A stretch of 9,997 nucleotides of DNA from an uncultured Bacillota bacterium. GTDB taxonomy: Bacteria > Bacillota_I > Bacilli_A > RF39 > UBA660. The stretch is taken from NCBI GenBank assembly GCA_946540075.1, contig CAMNHZ010000027.1:1-9997 (forward strand), in the 5' to 3' direction. Positions 1 to 4,509 of the stretch are shown in pieces (the first letter of the stretch is position 1; each line of letters starts with the position of its first letter). The notes beneath the pieces were generated by a model, which was not told the origin of the DNA, made no database searches, and worked only from the letters and a program-made list of their open reading frames with translations. Position numbers and translations under genes: made by a program.

Positions 1-362
1 ATTTACCAAAAGTAGAAAAAATAGGTGATAATTTCTTGCTATATAATAAAAAATTAATTAGTATTGATATGCCAGAATTAACACGAATAGGAAAAAATTT
101 CCTTCATGAAAATAGTATCACAGAGAAAGTAAAATTCAATAAATTAAAATTTATAGATGATAACTTTTTATATAAAAATAATGGTTTGAAACAATTGAGT
201 CTACCAAGTTGTGTAGTTATATCTAATTATTTTATGCCAAATAATGAAGTTTTATATAAAATAGAGGTACCAGTTTTAGATTTTACTGGATGTGAAATCC
301 TTACAAAAAATGAAAAATATAAGAACGTAGATTTAGTTGAGTTAAAATCAAAAAGTAGATAA
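1..362 (+). CDS. BspA-like leucine-rich repeat protein, C-terminal fragment (5' end outside window)
   Basis: The reading frame is open from base 3 to the TAA at 360-362, so this is the last ~119 residues of a longer protein. The visible part is built from four consecutive 22-residue units with the pattern xLxxIGxNFLxxNxxLxxIxLP, for example KLKFIDDNFLYKNNGLKQLS. This matches the LRR_5/TpLRR (BspA-like) repeat, known from surface and adhesion proteins of gut and oral bacteria. The last unit is degenerate (VLDFTGCEIL) and is followed by a short Lys-rich, charged tail. No cell-wall anchor, transmembrane segment or sorting signal is present at this C terminus, so any secretion signal would have to lie at the unseen N terminus. 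A TTG at 36 could be mistaken for a start, but the repeat pattern continues upstream of it without a break. The family call is fairly secure; the ligand and cellular location are unknown. Confidence 0.75.
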   Translation, partial: LPKVEKIGDNFLLYNKKLISIDMPELTRIGKNFLHENSITEKVKFNKLKFIDDNFLYKNNGLKQLSLPSCVVISNYFMPNNEVLYKIEVPVLDFTGCEILTKNEKYKNVDLVELKSKSR

Positions 363-420
363 CATTTCTAATTAATTATTATTGAATACAGAATAATAAT
401 TAATTTGTTATCTACTTTTT
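351..420. terminator. Long two-way intrinsic terminator between convergent genes
   Basis: Two nested perfect 14-bp stems, 351-364 with 406-419 and 370-383 with 392-405, are stacked with a 5-nt bulge (365-369) on one side only and an 8-nt loop (384-391). A T-run follows on the plus strand (416-422), and the reverse complement of the A-run starting at 350 gives a T-run on the minus strand. The outer stem includes the TAA stop of the leucine-rich repeat gene. The HIT gene ends at 424 on the opposite strand, so one hairpin can serve both genes. Confidence 0.85.
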
Positions 421-423
421 TTA

Positions 424-783
424 TTATTTTAACAGGTTATAAACATCTTCAACACTCATACTTTTTCCGTTATTATAGTATGGTTTTAAATGTAAATGAA
501 AATGCTTTACTTCTTGTACATCTCCATTATTTTGAATAAGTGTTAATCCATCAATGTTTAATTTTTTTTCCATAAGTCTTTTTATTTTTCTTGCAACATC
601 AAATATATGAGTTAATACTTCATTATCAATATCTACAATATCATTATAATGTTTTTTGGGTATAATTAATGTATGACCAACACTATTAGGATTAATATCT
701 AAAAAGCATTTTACAATATCATCTTCATATATTGTATAAGAAGGGATAGTACCGTTTACAATTTCACAAAATACACATTTCAT
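424..783 (-). CDS. HIT-family (histidine triad) nucleotide hydrolase/transferase
   Basis: The 119-residue protein has the HIT signature HFHLHLKP: H94, H96 and H98 are the triad, and the middle His is the expected nucleophile. The upstream Q90-E-V-K spacing is typical of the family. An N-terminal CVFC (C3, C6) with H45 and the triad region resembles the structural zinc site of bacterial Hint/Hit proteins. GHTLIIPKKHYNDI is the usual nucleotide-binding strand and loop. Family members hydrolyse or transfer nucleoside phosphoramidates or dinucleoside polyphosphates in the cytosol; the substrate cannot be read from sequence. The start was placed at ATG 781-783 rather than 12 codons upstream, because GGAGA (791-795) lies 7 nt before it and the extra residues do not resemble the family. 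At 119 residues it is slightly shorter than the usual ~140, lacking part of the C-terminal tail. It appears monocistronic. Confidence 0.9.
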   Translation of the reverse strand: MKCVFCEIVNGTIPSYTIYEDDIVKCFLDINPNSVGHTLIIPKKHYNDIVDIDNEVLTHIFDVARKIKRLMEKKLNIDGLTLIQNNGDVQEVKHFHLHLKPYYNNGKSMSVEDVYNLLK

Positions 784-801
784 TTTATCATCTCCAATAT
801 A

Positions 802-829
802 ATTATACCTAAACTTCAAAAAAAATCAA
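802..829 (-). promoter_or_regulatory. Predicted sigma-A type promoter of the HIT gene
   Basis: On the minus strand there is a perfect TATAAT (-10, positions 807-802) 16 bp downstream of TTGATT (-35, 829-824). The predicted start near 795 falls on the GGAGA Shine-Dalgarno, giving a leader of about 12 nt. The -35 lies inside the terminator of the upstream zinc-ribbon gene. Confidence 0.5.
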
Positions 830-848
830 AGAGAATTAGTCTCTTTGA
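818..848 (-). terminator. Intrinsic terminator of the zinc-ribbon membrane protein gene
   Basis: Read on the minus strand, a 9-bp perfect stem (848-840 with 834-826; arms TCAAAGAGA and TCTCTTTGA) with a 5-nt loop is followed directly by eight T residues (825-818). It lies about 50 bp after the TAA of the gene at 899-2353 and upstream of the HIT gene, and so separates the two transcripts. Confidence 0.85.
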
Positions 849-898
849 AGTGAATATCTGCGAATATTCTGTTATATAATGTTCAATATTATAATTTT

Positions 899-2353
899 TT
901 ATTCCTCGTTTATAGAACAATACATATTTTCAACTATAAATTTGTTTTTATATATAATCATTTTATTAGATGATACACCTATTTTATAATTAAGATCATC
1001 AGTGCTATCAAAAGTATCTAGTTTTAAATCATAATAGTTTTTATTATCGTTCTCAACGTTTACTTTACTTTTGACAACAGAAAACTTACCAGTTGTGTTC
1101 TTAGAAGAACCTTGATATCTAATTGAGAATGAATCATCTTTTGCTAATACTAATGAAAAATCACACTTACTACCACTATTAATAGTTTTACAGCACCAAT
1201 TATGTGTTATTGAATTATATCTTATTTTCTTTATTATAATTGGGTATAAAAAGAAATATACAAGTATCGCACCGATAAGTATTAGAATTATTTGAACAAC
1301 CCATTTTGGAATACTATTCTGATTTAAATCATAACTATAATCATCTGCATTTCTTTTCTTTGCTTCAGTAGTTATTTCATCAGTAAAATCATTGTTATTA
1401 CTATTTTGTTGCAAATCATTTAAAATATTAGCTTGAGGATTAATATTATCTTGAACAATGTAATCATTGATTGATTGTTCAGTATTATTAGTACTTTCAT
1501 TATTCATCATAAGATTATCAGTCCCAAATATATTGTTTCGATTGTTATCTAAAGGAGTGGTTGAAATTGGAGTAATACTCTCTTGATTATTATTTAAATC
1601 ATTCTCAACAACAGGTTCATTGACATTTGCTTTGGGTGGAACAAAGTCCCCGATAGGAGCATATAAATCTTCATTAATAGGAGATTGTTTACTAACGTCA
1701 TTATTATTAATATTAACAGGATTAACATTAATTTCTTCATTAATAGTATCATTCTCATTATTCATCATAAGACTATCAGTTCCAAATATATTGTTTTGAT
1801 TGTTATCTAAAGGAGTAGTTGAAATTGGAGTGATATTCTCTTGATTATTATTTGAATTGTTATCAACAACAGGTTCATTGACACTTGCTTTGGGTGGAAC
1901 AAAGTCCCCGATAGGAGCATATAAATCTTCATTAATAGGAGATTGTTTACTAACGTCATTATTATTAATATTAACAGGATTAACATTAATTTCTTCATTA
2001 ATAGTATCATTCTCATTATTCATCATAAGACTATCAGTTCCAAATATATTGTTTTGATTGTTATCTAAAGGAGTAGTTGAAATTGGAGTGATATTCTCTT
2101 GATTATTATTTGAATTGTTATCAACAACAGGTTCATTGACACTTGCTTTGGGTGGAACAAAGTCCCCAATAGGAGCATATAAATCTTCATTAATAGGAGA
2201 TTGTTCATTAACACTGTTATCAACAGAATTATTTTGATTATCGGACTTTTCCACACCATTATTCAAAGAAAAGTCATTTTCCACAGGTTTCCCGCATTTA
2301 TTGCATACAGTCATGTTTTCAGGTATCTCAGTACCGCACTTATTACATATCAT
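899..2353 (-). CDS. Zinc-ribbon, Asn-rich repeat, single-pass membrane protein of unknown function
   Basis: This 484-residue protein has four parts. Residues 1-24 form a double-CxxC zinc ribbon (CNKCG...CNKCG; C3, C6, C17, C20), as in many Bacillota membrane proteins annotated only as zinc-ribbon domain proteins. Residues 25-350 are a polar, Asn/Asp-rich, probably disordered linker. It contains two identical 86-residue repeats (51-136, 137-222) and a third diverged, shortened copy (223-286). Residues 351-374 form one strongly hydrophobic membrane span (WVVQIILILIGAILVYFF) flanked by KK. Residues 375-484 look like a small beta-rich domain with four cysteines (CC at about 387-388, C397, C479). 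With no N-terminal signal peptide and positive residues after the span, topology is uncertain; a cytosolic ribbon with an outside C-terminal domain is most likely. The start at ATG 2351-2353 has AGGT 7 nt upstream and its own promoter. I do not recognise a specific function; sensing or scaffolding at the membrane is only a guess. Confidence 0.8.
   Translation of the reverse strand: MICNKCGTEIPENMTVCNKCGKPVENDFSLNNGVEKSDNQNNSVDNSVNEQSPINEDLYAPIGDFVPPKASVNEPVVDNNSNNNQENITPISTTPLDNNQNNIFGTDSLMMNNENDTINEEINVNPVNINNNDVSKQSPINEDLYAPIGDFVPPKASVNEPVVDNNSNNNQENITPISTTPLDNNQNNIFGTDSLMMNNENDTINEEINVNPVNINNNDVSKQSPINEDLYAPIGDFVPPKANVNEPVVENDLNNNQESITPISTTPLDNNRNNIFGTDNLMMNNESTNNTEQSINDYIVQDNINPQANILNDLQQNSNNNDFTDEITTEAKKRNADDYSYDLNQNSIPKWVVQIILILIGAILVYFFLYPIIIKKIRYNSITHNWCCKTINSGSKCDFSLVLAKDDSFSIRYQGSSKNTTGKFSVVKSKVNVENDNKNYYDLKLDTFDSTDDLNYKIGVSSNKMIIYKNKFIVENMYCSINEE
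1496..2203 (-). repeat. 258-bp in-frame tandem repeat, 2 full copies plus one diverged partial copy
   Basis: Copy 1 spans 1946-2203, copy 2 spans 1688-1945, and the partial copy 3 spans 1496-1687. Copies 1 and 2 differ at a single base (A at 2168 versus G at 1910, a synonymous Ile codon change), so they encode identical 86-residue units. Copy 3 carries several substitutions and ends after about 64 residues. The period is a multiple of three, so gain or loss of a unit would keep the frame of the zinc-ribbon protein. Confidence 0.97.
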
Positions 2354-2380
2354 TCAACATACCTACTTTCTTATATATTA

Positions 2381-2409
2381 AGTATAATCTAAAAAGTCTT
2401 TTTTTTCAA
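2381..2409 (-). promoter_or_regulatory. Predicted sigma-A type promoter of the zinc-ribbon membrane protein gene
   Basis: On the minus strand TTGAAA (-35, 2409-2404) is followed after exactly 17 bp by TATACT (-10, 2386-2381). The expected start near 2374 leaves a leader of about 21 nt before the ATG at 2353. This is the best -35/-10 pair in the window. Confidence 0.7.
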
Positions 2410-2410
2410 C

Positions 2411-2416
2411 TATAAT
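2411..2416 (+). promoter_or_regulatory. Possible -10 box for the peptidase C26 gene
   Basis: A perfect TATAAT lies about 38 bp upstream of the ATG at 2454 and would give a leader of about 31 nt. No convincing -35 is found 16-18 bp upstream. It sits back to back with the -35 of the divergent zinc-ribbon gene, so the two promoters would share this short region. TATTAT at 2432-2437 is an alternative. Confidence 0.3.
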
Positions 2417-2453
2417 TATTTGATATATGAATATTATATATAGAGGTGATAAC

Positions 2454-3062
2454 ATGAAACCAATAATTGGTGTCGTTGCAAGAAATAATAAAGACAGATA
2501 TTTTATTAGTAAGGAAGTTTTAGATGCGATTAGGATATCAGGAGGTATTGGAATTGGAATAATACCAGGATCAGATTATAAAAAACAATTATTATTGTGT
2601 GATGGAATAGTATTGCCAGGAGGTAATTATATTGATGATTTTAATAGACAGATAGTAAGATATTCGAAAGATAATAATCTTCCTACACTAGGTATTTGTC
2701 TTGGTATGCAGACGATAGGATTAGAATGTAATGGACAACTTTCAGAATATAAAATAAATCAAAAAATACATAACAATAAAAGAGTTAAGTCCCATGAAAT
2801 TATTATAAATAAATCATCAAAATTATATGGTATTTTAAATAAGGAAAAATTATTTGTTAATAGTAGGCATCATGATAATATAATTGATACTGATTTAGAT
2901 ATTGTTGCTAAATCAGTTGATGGTGTAATTGAAGCGATAGAGGATGCTAAAAATGATTTTTTTATTGGTGTTCAGTGGCATCCAGAGTCTATAATGCAAA
3001 CCGATGAATCAAAAAAACTATTTAAATACTTTATTTCTTGTTGTAAAGCAAAAAAAGTTTAA
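2454..3062 (+). CDS. Class I glutamine amidotransferase-like peptidase C26 (gamma-glutamyl hydrolase/PuuD-like)
   Basis: The 202-residue protein has the class I GATase nucleophile elbow LGICLGMQ (C82) and the QWHPES motif giving H176 and E178, which completes the Cys-His-Glu triad. DGIVLPGG (about residues 50-57) supplies the oxyanion-side glycine loop. VNSRHHDNI (135-143) matches the VNSxHHQ motif typical of the C26 gamma-glutamyl-GABA hydrolase branch and less of biosynthetic amidotransferase subunits. Family members cleave gamma-glutamyl amide bonds in the cytosol; the natural substrate here is unknown. The usual length is about 230-250 residues, and this protein is short mainly before the catalytic Cys. 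The start is ATG 2454 with GAGGTGAT 3-4 nt upstream; an in-frame ATG at 2427 lacks a ribosome-binding site. No synthetase, transporter or puu gene is nearby, so no pathway can be assigned. The ftsY gene follows 61 bp downstream on the same strand with no clear terminator between, so co-transcription is possible. Confidence 0.85.
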   Translation: MKPIIGVVARNNKDRYFISKEVLDAIRISGGIGIGIIPGSDYKKQLLLCDGIVLPGGNYIDDFNRQIVRYSKDNNLPTLGICLGMQTIGLECNGQLSEYKINQKIHNNKRVKSHEIIINKSSKLYGILNKEKLFVNSRHHDNIIDTDLDIVAKSVDGVIEAIEDAKNDFFIGVQWHPESIMQTDESKKLFKYFISCCKAKKV

Positions 3063-3123
3063 AAAAATAATATAAATATAGTGTTTTTAAGTAATTTAGT
3101 GTACAATGTTATCAGGTGATATA

Positions 3124-4107
3124 ATGGGATTATTTGATAAATTTAAAAATATATTTGATACAAAAGATAAAAAGGAAACAAAGGAAGTTGCAGTTTATGA
3201 TAAAGGCTTAGAAAAAACAAGAAAAGAATTTTCTTCTAAATTAAATTTATTAACACTAAAACATAATAGAATTGATGAAGAATATTTTGAAGAATTAGAG
3301 GAAATTCTTATTATGGCAGATATAGGTGTTAATACTGTAATGGATTTTATTGATAAATTAAGAACTCGTGTCAAAAAAGAAAATATAACTGATGCTAATG
3401 ATTTAAAAGAGATTATTGTTGATGAAATGTTTATAATTTATGTTAATAATGAAATTATTGTAAATAAATTAAATTATGCTAAAGAGGGACCAACTGTAAT
3501 TTTATTTGTTGGTGTTAATGGAGTAGGTAAAACTACTACTATAGGTAAACTAGCTAATAAGTTAGCTAATGAGGATAAAAAAGTAATGATGATTGCTGGA
3601 GATACTTTTAGAGCAGGTGCCGTTGAACAACTTGATATGTGGAGCAAAAGAGCTAATACTAAGATAATATCAAGAGATAATGCTGATCCAGCAAGCGTTA
3701 TATATGATGGTTTAAAAGAAGCAAAAGAAGATAAATATGATGTTGTTTTAATTGATACTGCTGGTCGACTTCAAAACAAAGTAAATTTAATGAATGAGTT
3801 AGAAAAAATAAATAAAGTGATTGGTAAAATTATACCAAATGCCCCACATGAAACATTACTTGTTATAGATGCTACAACAGGTCAGAATGGTATAAGTCAA
3901 GCTAAGAGTTTTAAAGAAATAACTAATATAACAGGAATAGTTCTTACAAAACTTGATGGGACAGCTAAAGGTGGTATAGTGCTTGCTATTAAAGAGAGTG
4001 TAGGAATACCTGTTAAATATGTTGGATTTGGAGAAAAAATCGAAGACTTAAGAGTATTTGATATCGAAAAATATATCTATGGATTATTTAAAGATTTCGT
4101 TGATTAA
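3124..4107 (+). CDS. ftsY: Signal recognition particle receptor FtsY
   Basis: FtsY is the membrane-associated SRP receptor GTPase; with Ffh and the SRP RNA it delivers ribosome-nascent chain complexes to the Sec translocon. The 327-residue protein begins with an amphipathic MGLFDKFKNIF, the lipid-binding helix in short-A-domain FtsY proteins, followed by a charged linker and the helical N domain (about 25-115). The G domain shows GVNGVGKTTT (G1, 130-139), DTFRAGAVEQL (160-170), DTAGRL (211-216), TKLDG (275-279) and the C-terminal GFGEKIEDLRVFD (301-313). This last motif is typical of FtsY; the protein also lacks the Met-rich M domain of Ffh. The start at ATG 3124 has AGGTGAT (3114-3120) 3 nt upstream; an ATG at 3106 lies inside or before that site and is less likely. 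A hairpin terminator follows, and ylxM begins 93 bp downstream. Confidence 0.97.
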   Translation: MGLFDKFKNIFDTKDKKETKEVAVYDKGLEKTRKEFSSKLNLLTLKHNRIDEEYFEELEEILIMADIGVNTVMDFIDKLRTRVKKENITDANDLKEIIVDEMFIIYVNNEIIVNKLNYAKEGPTVILFVGVNGVGKTTTIGKLANKLANEDKKVMMIAGDTFRAGAVEQLDMWSKRANTKIISRDNADPASVIYDGLKEAKEDKYDVVLIDTAGRLQNKVNLMNELEKINKVIGKIIPNAPHETLLVIDATTGQNGISQAKSFKEITNITGIVLTKLDGTAKGGIVLAIKESVGIPVKYVGFGEKIEDLRVFDIEKYIYGLFKDFVD

Positions 4108-4130
4108 ATAATTTGATAAAAAATATTAAT

Positions 4131-4159
4131 GTGAATTGTGATAAGCAATTTACTTTTTT
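4131..4159 (+). terminator. Predicted intrinsic terminator of ftsY
   Basis: An 8-bp stem containing one G-U pair (4131-4138 with 4146-4153) and a 7-nt loop is followed directly by six T residues (4154-4159). The stem is weak in G+C, so termination may be partial and some read-through into ylxM is likely. Confidence 0.5.
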
Positions 4160-4176
4160 GATATTATTGGTATAAT
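4149..4176 (+). promoter_or_regulatory. Predicted promoter for ylxM and the HerA-like gene
   Basis: A perfect extended -10 (TGGTATAAT, 4168-4176) is preceded at 16 bp by TTTACT (4149-4154) as a -35. The expected start near 4183 gives an 18-nt leader to the ylxM ATG at 4201. The -35 overlaps the 3' arm and the first T of the ftsY terminator. Confidence 0.6.
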
Positions 4177-4200
4177 AATATATAGGATACGTGATGATAT

Positions 4201-4491
4201 ATGGAAGATAGAATTTATTACACTAATTTGTTTGATTATTATGGAGAATTATTGACTGATATTCAAAAAAATTATTTTGAAGATTATTATTTTAATAATC
4301 TAACATTGTCAGAAATGAGTGAAAACTATAATGTAAGCAGGAATGCAGTAAGTAAACAATTAAAAGGTGTTATAAATAAACTAGATTATTATGAAGAAAA
4401 ATTAAATTTATATAATAAAAGTAAAAAAATAAAAGAAATAATTAAGGATATTGATAAAGAAAAACAGAATAAAATAATTGATTTAATTTAA
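4201..4491 (+). CDS. ylxM: YlxM/p13-family helix-turn-helix protein (SRP-associated)
   Basis: This 96-residue protein matches the small YlxM (UPF0122) family: the opening YYTNLFDYYGELLTDIQKNY, then a sigma-70 region-4-like helix-turn-helix (about residues 33-58, LTLSEMSENYNVSRNAVSKQ), then a charged, coiled C-terminal helix. Family members are encoded next to ffh or ftsY and are thought to modulate SRP GTPase or RNA interactions; a DNA-binding role is only suggested by the fold. The ATG at 4201 has a weak ribosome site (AGGAT at 4184-4188 or GTGATGAT at 4191-4198); a nearer ATG at 4194 is out of frame. The neighbour upstream is ftsY, but ffh does not follow. Instead an ATPase gene starts 18 bp after the stop, so the two are very probably one transcript. 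It is slightly shorter than the usual 100-115 residues. Confidence 0.88.
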   Translation: MEDRIYYTNLFDYYGELLTDIQKNYFEDYYFNNLTLSEMSENYNVSRNAVSKQLKGVINKLDYYEEKLNLYNKSKKIKEIIKDIDKEKQNKIIDLI

Positions 4492-4509
4492 GAATAAGAG
4501 GGTGAAATA

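Noticed and set aside
784..819. An upstream start adding 12 residues (MKFRYNYIGDDK) to the HIT protein.
   Set aside because: The added codons would include the ribosome site of the internal ATG and overlap the predicted promoter; the family normally begins just before the CxFC motif.
1807..2259. Two similar Leu/Ile-rich open frames on the minus strand (1807-2016 and 2065-2259) with the same C-terminal sequence.
   Set aside because: They are shadow frames of the duplicated 258-bp repeat within the zinc-ribbon gene; their similarity is explained by the repeat and they have no ribosome sites.
1857..2392. Plus-strand open frames at 1857-2057 and 2201-2392.
   Set aside because: They are antisense to the zinc-ribbon gene, lack ribosome sites and family resemblance, and reflect the biased composition of the opposite strand.
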